Notes: a model not told the origin generated them from the sequence alone. DNA of 64,000 nt from Halopseudomonas xiamenensis (GCF_014219065.1 NZ_JACLGO010000004.1:1-64000); one strand, 5' to 3'; shown: positions 30,686-40,387, counted from the stretch's first letter. Translations and numbers: made by a program.

Positions 30686-31797
30686 CAGCCCAGCTCCGCC
30701 AGGTAGCGGCCGATCTCGTCGAGATCATAGATACCGTCGGCCAGGTTGGCCTTGGCCACCGCCATCGGCATACCGTAGATCACGCAACTGGCCTCGTCCT
30801 GGGCCCAGACCGAGCTGCCGGCCTGCTTGAGCATACGCGCACCCTCGCGCCCATCGGCGCCCATGCCGGTCAGCACGATGGCCAGCACCTTGTCCTGCAG
30901 TACCTTGGCCGCCGAGCCGAAGGTGACATCGACACAGGGCTTGTAGTTGAGCCGCTCATCCCCCGGCAGGATGCGTACCACGCCACGGCTGTCGAGCATC
31001 ATCTGCTTGCCACCGGGAGCCAGCAGCGCCAGGCCGGGACGCAGGGTGTCACCGTCCTCGGCTTCCTTGACGGTGATCTGGCACAGCTTGTCCAGGCGTT
31101 CGGCGAAGGCCTTGGTGAAGGCGCCGGGCATATGCTGGATCAGCAGCAGCGGCGCCGGAAAACTGGCAGGCAGTTTGGTCAGCACCCGCTGCAGCGCTAC
31201 CGGGCCGCCAGTCGAGGTGCCGATGGCGACCAGCTTGTAGTTGCGCTTGCGCGGTGCCGGGCTGCGCTTGGCCGGCTCGGCTGGCACCGGCGCAGCCGCG
31301 GCCGACGTTGCAGTCATGCGCGGTGTGCGGGTAGCCGGCGTAGTGGCACCAGGTGCCGGCGCGGCAACCGCGGCCGGCGCAGTGAAACCCAGCGAGCGGC
31401 GGTTGCTGCGCGCCAGTGCATGTACCCGGTCGCACAGCAGTTGCCGCACCTTGTCCGGGTTGCGCGAAATATCCTCGAAGTTCTTCGGCAGGTAGTCGGC
31501 GGCACCGGCATCCAGCGCGTCCAGGCTCACCCGAGCCCCTTCGTAGGTCAGCGAGGAGAACATCAGCACCGGGGTCGGCTGGCGCTGCATGATCTGGCGC
31601 ACCGCGGTGATGCCGTCCATGACCGGCATCTCGTAATCCATGGTGATCACGTCCGGATGCAGGGCCAGGGTCTGCTCCACCGCCTCCTTGCCATTGGTGG
31701 CGGTGCCCACCACCTGGATCTGCGGATCGGCACTGAGTATTTCCGTCACCCGGCGGCGAAAGAATCCCGAATCATCAACCACCAGAACCTTGACCAC
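30685..31797 (-). CDS. cheB: Chemotaxis-specific protein-glutamate methylesterase/deamidase CheB
   Basis: Removes methyl groups from receptor glutamates for adaptation. The 370-aa protein has a receiver domain with phospho-acceptor Asp54 (ITMDYEMPVMDG), a Pro/Ala/Thr-rich linker (about 140-182, longer than in enterics) and the methylesterase domain with the catalytic triad Ser195 (GTSTGGP), His222 (QHMPGAF) and Asp315 (GMGADGREG). It is 10 bp after cheA. Confidence 0.97.
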   Translation of the reverse strand: MVKVLVVDDSGFFRRRVTEILSADPQIQVVGTATNGKEAVEQTLALHPDVITMDYEMPVMDGITAVRQIMQRQPTPVLMFSSLTYEGARVSLDALDAGAADYLPKNFEDISRNPDKVRQLLCDRVHALARSNRRSLGFTAPAAVAAPAPGATTPATRTPRMTATSAAAAPVPAEPAKRSPAPRKRNYKLVAIGTSTGGPVALQRVLTKLPASFPAPLLLIQHMPGAFTKAFAERLDKLCQITVKEAEDGDTLRPGLALLAPGGKQMMLDSRGVVRILPGDERLNYKPCVDVTFGSAAKVLQDKVLAIVLTGMGADGREGARMLKQAGSSVWAQDEASCVIYGMPMAVAKANLADGIYDLDEIGRYLAELG

Positions 31798-31807
31798 CCC
31801 TATCCTC

Positions 31808-33913
31808 CTAAGCGCGTCGCGCGTAACGCCTGAGCAATCCGGGAATATCCAGGATCAGCGCGATGCGTCCATCACCGGTAATGGTTGCTCCAGCCATGCC
31901 GGCCGTGCCATGCAGCATGCGGCCCAGCGGCTTGATCACCACCTCTTCCTGCCCGACCAACTGGTCGACGACAAAGCCGACCCGCTGCGTACCCACCGAC
32001 ACTATCACCACGCTGGCAGCGGAGCGATCGGCGCTGCCCTCGGCGCCCGGCATCAGCCAGCGCTTGAGCCAGAACAATGGCAACGCCTTGTCGCGCACCA
32101 CTATCACTTCCTGACCATCGACCACGTTAGTACGCGACAGGTCCAGGCTGTAGATTTCGTTAACGCTGACCAGCGGCAGGGCGAAGGCCTGGTCACCGAG
32201 CATGACCATCAGCGTCGGCATGATGGCCAGGGTCAAGGGTACCTTGATCGAGATCTGCGTGCCCTTGCCCTTGGTCGACTCGATGGCGATGGTGCCATTG
32301 AGCTGGGCGATGCGGGTTCTGACCACGTCCATGCCGACACCCCGGCCGGACACATCGGAAACCTCGGTCTTGGTCGAGAAGCCGGCAGCCAGGATCAGAT
32401 TGAAGCACTCGCTCTCGCTCAACCGCTCGGCGGCATCGCGATCCATCATGCCCTTCTCCACCGCCTTGGCGCGCAGCACCTCGGGGTCCATGCCACGCCC
32501 GTCATCGGTGATGGTCAGCAGAATATGGTCACCTTCCTGACGTGCGGCAAGCACCATCTGGCCGACCCGCGGCTTGCCGGCAGCCTCGCGCTCATCAGGC
32601 AGCTCGATGCCATGGTCGACCGAGTTGCGCACCAGGTGCACCAGTGGATCGGCCAGTGCTTCGACCAGGTTCTTGTCCAGGTCGGTGTCCTCACCGATCA
32701 ACTCCAGGGTGATTTCCTTCTTCAGGTTGCGCGACAGGTCACGCACCACCCGCGGGAAACGCCCGAACACCTTCTTGATCGGCTGCATGCGGGTCTTCAT
32801 CACCGAGGCCTGCAGGTCGGCGGTGACCACATCCAGGTTGCCGACCGCCTTGGCCAGCTCCTCATCATCGCTACCCACGCCCAGGCGCACCAGGCGGTTG
32901 CGCACCAGCACCAGCTCGCCGACCATGTTCATGATCTCGTCCAGCCGGGCGGTATCCACCCGTACCGTGGTTTCGCTGGCTGGCGCCTCGGCAGCGGAGT
33001 CGGCCTTCTTTTCCGCCCGGGGCGCAGCAGCCGGCACGGGGGCGGACTGAGGCTTGGGCTGGGGTGCTGGTGATGGGGCGGCGGCCGCTGGTGGTGGACT
33101 GCTGGCAGCCGGGGATGCGGCCACACCTGTGCCCGGCCCCTTGCCGGTGCCGTGCAGCTCGTCCAGCAGCGCCTCGAACTCATCGTCGGTGATCAGTTCC
33201 GCGTCAGCGGCCGGCGCGCTCGCGGTCGCCGGTGGCGGCGTATCGTCAGTGCCGCCCGGCCCCTTGCCGGTGCCGTGCAACTGGTCGAGCAGCGCCTCGA
33301 ATTCATCATCGGTGATTTCGTCACTGGAGGTAACGGCGGTATCGGCTGCCACTGAATCCTCGTCCGGGGTGACGTGCAGAGCCTCGAGCAGCAGCTCGAA
33401 CTCATCGTCGGTGATATCCCCTGCTTCGGTTTCCGTGGCCTCGGTGCTGTCAGCAACTGCAGCGCTGTCCTCGACCACCACCGGCAGCGCGGCGGACTCC
33501 GCCGGTTCGACGGCGGTTGCTGCGGCCGGCTGCGCCAGCGCCGACAGCGAACTCAGCAGTTGCGGCTCGGCCGGGGTCGGCTCCTCACCTTCACGCACTT
33601 CGGCAAACATGCTGTTGATGGTATCCAGTGCCTGCAGCACCACATCCATCAGCTCGGCATCGACCTGCCGCTCACCCTTGCGCAGGATGTCGAAGACATT
33701 CTCGGCAATATGGCAACAGGCAACCAGGGCGTCGAGCTGGAGAAAGCCGGCACCGCCCTTGACCGTATGGAAACCACGGAAAATGGCATTGAGCAGATCG
33801 GTATCGCCAGGGCGGTTTTCCAGTTCGACCAGCTGTTCCGACAGCAACTCCAGGATTTCTCCGGCTTCCACCAGAAAGTCCTGGAGAATCTCTTCATCCG
33901 CATCAAAGCTCAT
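31808..33913 (-). CDS. cheA: Chemotaxis histidine kinase CheA
   Basis: Receptor-controlled kinase that phosphorylates CheY and CheB. The 701-aa protein has an N-terminal HPt domain with phospho-His49 (FHTVKGGAGF), a long acidic Ala/Pro-rich linker, a dimerisation domain (TVRVDTARLDEIMNMVGELVLVRN), an HATPase domain (LVRNSVDHGIE, DDGRGMD, GRGVGMDVV) and a CheW-like regulatory domain. The linker holds three copies of an ITDDEFExLL-type helix motif, at about residues 167-180, 200-220 and 241-261, two of them followed by LHGTGKGPG. These are candidates for interaction with the positioning proteins ParP/ParC. No separate CheY-binding P2 domain is obvious. Confidence 0.96.
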   Translation of the reverse strand: MSFDADEEILQDFLVEAGEILELLSEQLVELENRPGDTDLLNAIFRGFHTVKGGAGFLQLDALVACCHIAENVFDILRKGERQVDAELMDVVLQALDTINSMFAEVREGEEPTPAEPQLLSSLSALAQPAAATAVEPAESAALPVVVEDSAAVADSTEATETEAGDITDDEFELLLEALHVTPDEDSVAADTAVTSSDEITDDEFEALLDQLHGTGKGPGGTDDTPPPATASAPAADAELITDDEFEALLDELHGTGKGPGTGVAASPAASSPPPAAAAPSPAPQPKPQSAPVPAAAPRAEKKADSAAEAPASETTVRVDTARLDEIMNMVGELVLVRNRLVRLGVGSDDEELAKAVGNLDVVTADLQASVMKTRMQPIKKVFGRFPRVVRDLSRNLKKEITLELIGEDTDLDKNLVEALADPLVHLVRNSVDHGIELPDEREAAGKPRVGQMVLAARQEGDHILLTITDDGRGMDPEVLRAKAVEKGMMDRDAAERLSESECFNLILAAGFSTKTEVSDVSGRGVGMDVVRTRIAQLNGTIAIESTKGKGTQISIKVPLTLAIMPTLMVMLGDQAFALPLVSVNEIYSLDLSRTNVVDGQEVIVVRDKALPLFWLKRWLMPGAEGSADRSAASVVIVSVGTQRVGFVVDQLVGQEEVVIKPLGRMLHGTAGMAGATITGDGRIALILDIPGLLRRYARRA

Positions 33914-33938
33914 TCAGTGCTCCCTCAGACCACAGCCT

Positions 33939-34736
33939 CTAGAACCCCAGGCTCGACAGCAGGTCATCGACCTCATCCTGCCCCGATACCACATCATCCC
34001 TCTTATCGGCATGAATCTGCGGACCTTCACCCTGGGAGACAGGTTTTTTTGCCTCGGGGTCGGGAAGGTTGTGCTGGATGCCGGCCATGCGATCGACCTG
34101 GCCGGCCATGCGCACCAGATTCAGCAGGCTTTCCTCGACATCGTGCACCAGGTTGATCACGCGCTTGATCACCTGACCGGTCAGATCCTGGTAATCCTGG
34201 GCCATGAGAATATCGTTCAGGTTGCTCGACACCTCGCTACTGTGCCGCTCGCTGCGCTCGAGAAAGTCGAGGATGTCGCGCGACAGGCCACGGAACTCCT
34301 CGGCGCTCATTTCCCGGCGCTGCAGACGCTGCCATTCGGCGCGCAGGCTGGCGGCTTCCTGACCCAGCTGGGCGACCACAGGCGCACTGTTCTCGACCAG
34401 GTCCATGGTGCGGTTGGCGGCCTTGTCGGTCAGCTTGACCACGTAGTCCAGGCGGTCGGAGGCATCGGAAATCTTCGAGCTGTCGCATCCATCGGAGTCG
34501 AACGAACGCGCGGTATCGAGCTGAAAGCTGACGATCGAGCTGTGCAGCGCGCGCGTGAGCTTGCCGACCTCGTAGTACAGGCCACGGTCGCGGGCCTGGT
34601 TTATCTCGTGTATGACCAGTACCGCCTCGCGGTAGTCGCCCTCTTCGAGGCGGTCCACCAGTTTCCGGGCATTGTTCTTCAGCGAATGCTCGAACTCGTC
34701 AGCGGTGGTCTGGCCGGGATTGCTGCTTAGTGCCAT
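33939..34736 (-). CDS. cheZ: Protein phosphatase CheZ
   Basis: Dephosphorylates CheY-P to end the motor signal. The 265-aa protein is mostly helical, with the active-site region LMAQDYQDLTGQVIKRVINLV (catalytic Gln in DYQDLTG, about residue 180) and a C-terminal CheY-binding peptide QDEVDDLLSSLGF. It lies between cheY and cheA, the usual Pseudomonas order. Confidence 0.95.
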   Translation of the reverse strand: MALSSNPGQTTADEFEHSLKNNARKLVDRLEEGDYREAVLVIHEINQARDRGLYYEVGKLTRALHSSIVSFQLDTARSFDSDGCDSSKISDASDRLDYVVKLTDKAANRTMDLVENSAPVVAQLGQEAASLRAEWQRLQRREMSAEEFRGLSRDILDFLERSERHSSEVSSNLNDILMAQDYQDLTGQVIKRVINLVHDVEESLLNLVRMAGQVDRMAGIQHNLPDPEAKKPVSQGEGPQIHADKRDDVVSGQDEVDDLLSSLGF

Positions 34737-34751
34737 GTCCTGCCCCCGGGA

Positions 34752-35129
34752 TTATCTGGCCTCGACCCGCTCAAAGACCTTCTCGATTTTTTCCTTGAGC
34801 GCCTGTGCGGTGAATGGCTTGACCACGTAGCCGTTTACCCCGGCCTGGGCCGCTTCGATGATCTGGTCACGCTTGGCTTCGGCGGTGACCATCAACACTG
34901 GCAGGTGCTTGAGCCGGTCGTCGGCACGCACTGCCCGCAGCAGGTCGATGCCGCTCATGCCTGGCATGTTCCAGTCGGTCACCAGGAAGTCGAAGTTGCC
35001 ACTCTGCAGCATCGGCAGCGCCGTGGTGCCATCGTCCGCCTCGGCCGTGTTGGTGAAGCCCAGGTCACGCAAAAGGTTCTTGATGATGCGCCTCATCGTC
35101 GAGAAATCATCGACGATGAGAATTTTCAT
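34752..35129 (-). CDS. cheY: Chemotaxis response regulator CheY
   Basis: Single-domain response regulator (125 aa) whose phosphorylated form binds the flagellar switch protein FliM. Acidic pocket Asp7/Asp8, phospho-acceptor Asp52 ([12 protein letters not shown]), Thr82 (MVTAEA) and Lys104 (YVVKPF) are all present. The start at 35129 (MKILIVDDF) is the family start; the open frame continuing to 35219 is an unlikely extension. It is followed by cheZ at 22 bp... the intergenic space is 34737-34751. The 109-bp gap to fliA may hold a promoter. Confidence 0.96.
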   Translation of the reverse strand: MKILIVDDFSTMRRIIKNLLRDLGFTNTAEADDGTTALPMLQSGNFDFLVTDWNMPGMSGIDLLRAVRADDRLKHLPVLMVTAEAKRDQIIEAAQAGVNGYVVKPFTAQALKEKIEKVFERVEAR

Positions 35130-35238
35130 GTTCTTGTCCAAGTCGACCTCCGTACAAACCAGAAGAAGTGCCGGGGCCTGTTGCCACCTGCACTCCGCGA
35201 AACTGTTACCACTGAGCAATCAGGAACGATGAACCAAT

Positions 35239-35976
35239 TCAGCTATCGCGCCAGTCGGCCATGCGTGCGCGCAAGCGTGCGGCGCACTGGCTGTGCAACT
35301 GGCTGACCCTGGACTCGCTCACTCCGAGCACCGCGCCTATTTCCTTGAGATTCAACTCCTCGTCGTAATATAACGACAGTACCAGGCGTTCCCGCTCGGG
35401 CAGCTTGTCGATCGCATCGGCCAGGGCCTTGCGAAAACGTTCGTCCTCCAGCCCGTCGAACGGCTCGTGCTCGCCGCCGACTTCGGTAGGCGCACCGGCT
35501 TCGAGCAGGTCTTCGAAGCTGAACAGCTTGCTGCCGGCAGTGTCATTGAGAATCGCGTAATAATCTTCGAGGCTCATGTCCAATTCGGCAGCAACCTCGT
35601 GATCTTTAGCGTCACGCCCCAGTTTTGCTTCAACGGCGCGAATCGCACCGCTGACCAGGCGGCTGTTGCGGTGGACCGAGCGGGGAGCCCAGTCGCCCTT
35701 GCGCACATCATCGAGCATGGCACCGCGGATACGGATACCGGCGTAGGTCTCGAAGCTGGCTCCCTTGCCATGGTCGAACTTGCGGGAGGCTTCCAGCAGG
35801 CCGATCATCCCGGCCTGGATCAGGTCCTCGACCTGTACACTGGCGGGCAGCCGGGCGAGCATGTGGTAGGCGATACGCTTAACCAGCGGCGCGAACTGCT
35901 GCACCAGCCGATCCTGCTCGCTGGCCGCACCCCTCGCCCGTGCGTACATGCCCGCACCGCCGGAAGCCACATTCAT
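35239..35976 (-). CDS. fliA: Flagellar sigma factor FliA (sigma-28)
   Basis: RNA polymerase sigma factor for late flagellar and chemotaxis genes. The 245-aa protein has region 2 (LVKRIAYHMLARLPASVQVEDLIQAGMIGLLEAS), RIRGAMLDDVRKGDWAPRSV, region 3, and region 4 (LPERERLVLSLYYDEELNLKEIGAVLGVSESRVSQLHSQ). It is close to P. aeruginosa FliA throughout. The start codon overlaps the fleN stop by 4 nt (ATGA). Confidence 0.97.
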   Translation of the reverse strand: MNVASGGAGMYARARGAASEQDRLVQQFAPLVKRIAYHMLARLPASVQVEDLIQAGMIGLLEASRKFDHGKGASFETYAGIRIRGAMLDDVRKGDWAPRSVHRNSRLVSGAIRAVEAKLGRDAKDHEVAAELDMSLEDYYAILNDTAGSKLFSFEDLLEAGAPTEVGGEHEPFDGLEDERFRKALADAIDKLPERERLVLSLYYDEELNLKEIGAVLGVSESRVSQLHSQCAARLRARMADWRDS

Positions 35977-36797
35977 AGCGTGGTTCCGGTCCGCTGTACC
36001 AGACGCTCGACGAAGAATTCCAGGTGTCCACGTGGGGTCACCGGCAGTGGCCAGGCGTCGACCTTGCGGGCGATCGAGCGAATCGCCAGGGCCGCCTTGC
36101 AGCGCGGAAAGGCTTCATACATGGCCCGCTGCTTCTGTGCCGCCTTGCGCACCGACTCGTCATAGGGCACCGCACCGACATACTGCAGCGCCACTTCCAG
36201 GAAGCGGTCGGTCACCTGCACCAGCTTGTTGAAGACGTTATGCCCTTCCTGCGGGCTGTGCACCATGTTCGCCAATACCCGGAAACGGGTCACGCCATGG
36301 TCGCGGTTGAGCAGTTTGATCAATGCATAGGCATCGGTGATCGAGGTCGGTTCGTCGCAGACCACGACGATCACCTCCTGGGCGGCGCGCACGAAGCTGA
36401 CCACCGAATCGCCGATACCGGCAGCGGTATCGACCAGCAGCACGTCCAGGTCATCGCCGATCTCGCTGAACGCCTGGATCAGCCCGGCATGTTCGCGTGG
36501 CCCCAGGTTGACCATGTCCGCCGCGCCCGAGGCCGCCGGCACGATGCGGATACCGCCCGGCCCCGCCACCAGCACGTCGCGCAGGTCGCAGTTGCCTGCC
36601 AGCACATCCGCCAGCGTGGCCTTGGGACGCAGGCCGAGCTGCACATCGACGTTGGCCAATCCGAGGTCGGCATCCATCAGCACCACACGACGGCCGAGCT
36701 CGGCCAGCGCCAGGGCAAGATTGACCGAGATATTGGTCTTGCCCACGCCACCCTTGCCGCCGGTCACTGCGATTACCTGAACCGAATGATTGCCCAT
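35973..36797 (-). CDS. fleN: Flagellar number regulator FleN (FlhG/MinD-like ATPase)
   Basis: ParA/MinD-type ATPase that limits the number of polar flagella by restraining the master regulator FleQ. The 274-aa protein has the deviant Walker A GGKGGVGKTNISVN (about residues 13-25), LMDADLGLANVDVQLGL and LLVDTAAGIGDSVVSF (Walker B). It is 26 bp downstream of flhF and coupled to fliA, as in Pseudomonas. Confidence 0.96.
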   Translation of the reverse strand: MGNHSVQVIAVTGGKGGVGKTNISVNLALALAELGRRVVLMDADLGLANVDVQLGLRPKATLADVLAGNCDLRDVLVAGPGGIRIVPAASGAADMVNLGPREHAGLIQAFSEIGDDLDVLLVDTAAGIGDSVVSFVRAAQEVIVVVCDEPTSITDAYALIKLLNRDHGVTRFRVLANMVHSPQEGHNVFNKLVQVTDRFLEVALQYVGAVPYDESVRKAAQKQRAMYEAFPRCKAALAIRSIARKVDAWPLPVTPRGHLEFFVERLVQRTGTTL

Positions 36798-36823
36798 CTA
36801 TGCTGTCGCCCTTATCGAAATCG

Positions 36824-38164
36824 TTAACTTGCGCGCTGACTATGCAGTATACCGGCAAAAACGTCGGCCATGGTCTGGTCCTCGGCCATCTCGTTACCTG
36901 CCAGACCTACGGCGCGACTGACCAATTGGTGCCCGACACCGCGGGACAGGTCATCCGGAATGCGCTGGCCATCAGCCACATAGGCTACCGGGAGACCCTG
37001 CTCCATGGCCAGCCCCAGCGACTCACCCAGGGTGGCGGCCTCGTCGACCTTGGTCAGAATGCAGCCGGCCAGATTGCAGCAGCGGTAATTGTGCCATGCC
37101 GCCTTGAGCACCCGATACTGGCTGGTGGCCGCCAGCACCAACAAAGTGCTGATGCGCGCGCCCTGCGCCGCCAGCTCGCTGAGCTGACCGCGCAATTGCG
37201 GGTCCTGCGCCTGCAGGCCGGCGGTATCGACCAGCACCAGGCGCTTGTTGCCGAACTCGTTCAGCACCTCGCTCAGGCTGTTCTGCTCATCGACCACCCG
37301 CACCGGCACATTGAGAATACGGCCCAAGGTGCGCAGTTGCTCGTGGGCGCCGATACGGTAGGTATCCATGGTCACCAGCGCGACATTCTGGCTGCCATGC
37401 TTGAGTACATAGCGCGCCGCCAGCTTGCCCAGGGTAGTGGTCTTGCCAGCGCCGGTCGGGCCGACCAGGGCAATCACCCCGCCGCGCTCGATCAACTCCT
37501 CGCGCATCACCGGAATGCCCTGCGCCAGGTGCGCCAGCAGCAGCCGCCAGGCCTGGCGGACATCGGCCACATCAGCCACCTTGGCCAGCAGTTCCTTGCA
37601 CAGCTCGGCCGGCAGGCCAAGATGCACCAGACGGCGCCACAGGCTGGCCTGACGTGGTTGCTGCTGGTTGACCTGCCCCCAAGCCAGGCCGCCCAGTTGC
37701 GATTCGAGCAGGTCGCGCAGGCCGGCGATTTCCGCACGCATCACATCCAGACTGTCGCCGGAGGCCGCGGCAGCCGGCCGGACCGGCGCTTCGGCAGGCG
37801 GTGCGGCGCGCTCGCTGTGCAGGCGCTGCAGCAGATCGCGGGCTACGGACGAGCCCTGCTCGGCAGCCTGACGCATGCTGTCACCAAATAATTGACGGTT
37901 GACGCTGGGCCCCTCGCTGGGGCGCTCGCCATCCTGCAGGCTGGCCCGGGCGCTGATGATGCGCTCCTGGGTCTTCTTCAGCTCCAGATCCAGGCCAGGG
38001 GTGGGCGGCGTCAGCCGTGGCGCTTCATAATCCAGCGCCGCCGTCAGCTCGACACCACCGGCCACCCGCCGGTTGGCGATGATGGAGGCATCGGCGCCCA
38101 TCTCGTCGCGCACCAGTTTCATTGCCGAACGCATGTCTGCCGCAAAAAACCGTTTGACTCTCAT
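36824..38164 (-). CDS. flhF: Flagellar biosynthesis protein FlhF (SRP-type GTPase)
   Basis: GTPase that places the flagellum at the cell pole. The 446-aa protein has a basic N-terminal B domain (MRVKRFFAADMRSAMKLVRDEMGADASII), a linker, an N domain and the SRP GTPase G domain with GPTGAGKTTTLGKLAARY (about residue 235), DTYRIGAHEQLRTLG, LVDTAGL and TKVDEAATLG. It is 22 bp downstream of flhA and 26 bp upstream of fleN. Confidence 0.96.
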   Translation of the reverse strand: MRVKRFFAADMRSAMKLVRDEMGADASIIANRRVAGGVELTAALDYEAPRLTPPTPGLDLELKKTQERIISARASLQDGERPSEGPSVNRQLFGDSMRQAAEQGSSVARDLLQRLHSERAAPPAEAPVRPAAAASGDSLDVMRAEIAGLRDLLESQLGGLAWGQVNQQQPRQASLWRRLVHLGLPAELCKELLAKVADVADVRQAWRLLLAHLAQGIPVMREELIERGGVIALVGPTGAGKTTTLGKLAARYVLKHGSQNVALVTMDTYRIGAHEQLRTLGRILNVPVRVVDEQNSLSEVLNEFGNKRLVLVDTAGLQAQDPQLRGQLSELAAQGARISTLLVLAATSQYRVLKAAWHNYRCCNLAGCILTKVDEAATLGESLGLAMEQGLPVAYVADGQRIPDDLSRGVGHQLVSRAVGLAGNEMAEDQTMADVFAGILHSQRAS

Positions 38165-38186
38165 GGCCTGATCTCACCCTGTTAAA

Positions 38187-40313
38187 TCAATTCTGTCCGA
38201 CCGTGGCAACGATGGTGACCTGCTTGCTGTCCGGTATTTCCTGGTAGGACAACACATGGGCGCCGGGAGCCGCGTAACGCACGAACCGCGCCATCATGTT
38301 GCGGATCGGTCCAGCCACCAGCAGGATCGCCGGCTTGCCCTGCATTTCCTGGCGCTGCACCATGTCCGCCAGTGAGCGCTGCAGCTTTTCCGCCATCCCC
38401 GGCTCCAGCAGAATACCGTCATCATTGCCCTGCCCGGCCTTCTGCAGACTCTGAAGCAATATCTGTTCCAACCTTGGTTCCAGGGTGATCACCGGCAGCT
38501 CGGAGTCAAGCCCGACAATGCCTTGGACGATGGAGCGGGACAGCGCGACGCGCACCGCAGCAATCAACGCGCCGGTATCTTGACTCTTGCCCGACTGGTT
38601 GGCGATCGCCTCAGCGATAGTGCGGATATCGCGCACCGGCACCTGCTCCTGCAGCAGGCCCTGCAATACCTTGAGCAGTCCGGACAGCGAGATGATGCCC
38701 GGCACCAGCTCTTCGGCCAGTTTCGGCGAGGCCTTGGCCAGCACTTTCAGCAGTTGCTGAACTTCCTCGTGACCGAGCAGCTCGTGGGAGTGCTTGTGCA
38801 GGATCTGGTTGAGATGGGTGGCCACCACGGTGCTGACATCCACTACCGTGTAGCCCAGCGACTGAGCCTGGTCCTTCTGCATCGGTTCGATCCACACCGC
38901 CTCCAGGCCAAAGGCCGGGTCCTTGCCGGGAATACCCTTGATCTCACCGAAAACCTGACCGGGGTTGATCGCCAGTTCGCGGTCGGCGTACACCTCGGCC
39001 TCGGCCACGCCGACGCCCATCAGGGTGATGCGGTAGACGTTCGGCGCCAGGTCCAGGTTGTCGCGGATATGCACCGAGGGCATCAGGAAGCCCAGATCCT
39101 GCGACAGCTTCTTGCGGATGCCCTTGATTCGCGCCAGCAGTTGCCCACCCTGACTGCGGTCGACCAGCGGGATCAGCCGGTAGCCAACCTCCAGGCCGAC
39201 CATGTCCACCGGCGTCACGTCATCCCAGCCCAGCTCACGGGTTTCCGGGCGCGGCGCCGCCGGCAGCTGCGCCTTCTGCTCCTCGGCGGCCTGCTCTTCC
39301 TCGGCCTTGGCCTTCTGACGCTGGGCGATATACCAGGCACCGCCGGCCGCCAGGGCACCCAGGCTGAGGAACGACAGGTGCGGCATGCCGGGCACCAGGC
39401 CCATGACGATCATGATGGCCGCCGCGATACCCAACGCCTTGGGCGAGGCGAACATCTGCCGCTTGACCTGGCCGCCCATATCCTCGGAGGTGGACACCCG
39501 GGTAACCATGATCGCCGCGGCGGTGGACAGCAGCAGCGACGGAATCTGCGCCACCAGGCCGTCACCGATGGTCAGGATGATATAGATCCGGCCGGCCTCG
39601 GCAAAACCCAGTCCATGCTGCCCCATGCCGATGACCAGACCACCGATGACGTTGATGAACAGGATCAGCAGGCCAGCGACGGCGTCACCACGCACGAACT
39701 TGCTGGCACCGTCCATCGAGCCGTAGAAGTCCGCCTCCTGGGCGACTTCCTGGCGACGGGTCTTGGCCTCCGCCTGATCGATCAGGCCGGCATTCAGGTC
39801 GGCGTCGATGGCCATCTGCTTGCCCGGCATGGCATCCAGGGTGAAACGCGCGCTGACCTCGGAAATCCGCCCCGCGCCCTTGGTCACCACCACGAAGTTG
39901 ATCACCATGAGGATGATGAACACCACCAGACCGACCACGAAGTTACCGCCGATCACCACCTCACCGAAGGCCTCGATCACCTTCCCTGCTGCATCCCCGC
40001 CCTCATGCCCGTGCAGCAGCACCACCCGGGTCGAGGCCACGTTGAGCGCCAGGCGCAGCAGAGTAGCGACCAGCAGGATGGTCGGGAAAGCGGCGAAGTC
40101 CAGCGGCCGCAGCGCATAGGCACAGACCAGCAACACCACCAGCGACAGCGCGATGTTGAAGGTGAAGAATACGTCGAGCAGAAACGGCGGCACCGGCAGC
40201 ATCATCATGCCCAGCATCGCCAGCAGCAGGATCGGCACGCCCAGGCTGCCATGGCGCAGCCCCGCCAGGTTGCCGCGCATGGAATTGATGACTTGACTGT
40301 GATTGACGGCCAT
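38187..40313 (-). CDS. flhA: Flagellar export apparatus protein FlhA
   Basis: Membrane component of the flagellar type III export gate. The 708-aa protein has about eight N-terminal membrane segments (residues 25-330), the FHIPEP-type loop (KGAGRISEVSARFTLDAMPGKQMAIDADLNAGLID; the first part is VVTKGAGR), and a large cytoplasmic domain. The start at 40313 (MAVNHSQVINSMRGNLAGLRHG) fits the FlhA N-terminus; an in-frame Met at 40349 has no support. flhB is not in the window upstream, so flhA begins its own transcription unit, with a sigma-54-type promoter about 58 bp upstream. Confidence 0.96.
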   Translation of the reverse strand: MAVNHSQVINSMRGNLAGLRHGSLGVPILLLAMLGMMMLPVPPFLLDVFFTFNIALSLVVLLVCAYALRPLDFAAFPTILLVATLLRLALNVASTRVVLLHGHEGGDAAGKVIEAFGEVVIGGNFVVGLVVFIILMVINFVVVTKGAGRISEVSARFTLDAMPGKQMAIDADLNAGLIDQAEAKTRRQEVAQEADFYGSMDGASKFVRGDAVAGLLILFINVIGGLVIGMGQHGLGFAEAGRIYIILTIGDGLVAQIPSLLLSTAAAIMVTRVSTSEDMGGQVKRQMFASPKALGIAAAIMIVMGLVPGMPHLSFLSLGALAAGGAWYIAQRQKAKAEEEQAAEEQKAQLPAAPRPETRELGWDDVTPVDMVGLEVGYRLIPLVDRSQGGQLLARIKGIRKKLSQDLGFLMPSVHIRDNLDLAPNVYRITLMGVGVAEAEVYADRELAINPGQVFGEIKGIPGKDPAFGLEAVWIEPMQKDQAQSLGYTVVDVSTVVATHLNQILHKHSHELLGHEEVQQLLKVLAKASPKLAEELVPGIISLSGLLKVLQGLLQEQVPVRDIRTIAEAIANQSGKSQDTGALIAAVRVALSRSIVQGIVGLDSELPVITLEPRLEQILLQSLQKAGQGNDDGILLEPGMAEKLQRSLADMVQRQEMQGKPAILLVAGPIRNMMARFVRYAAPGAHVLSYQEIPDSKQVTIVATVGQN

Positions 40314-40370
40314 TACCCTGAGGATCCCCGAAACAAAAAAATGACGCAAAAGTTCCGCACATCTTCACTC

Positions 40371-40387
40371 AAGCAAGAACCGAGCCA
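40371..40387 (-). promoter_or_regulatory. Predicted sigma-54 (RpoN) promoter of flhA
   Basis: Read on the minus strand: TGGCTCGGTTCTTGCTT, i.e. GG and GC separated by exactly 10 nt, close to the consensus TGGCACG-N4-TTGCW. It is about 58 bp upstream of the flhA ATG. In Pseudomonas flhA is a class II flagellar gene that requires RpoN and FleQ, so the position fits known biology. Confidence 0.75.
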
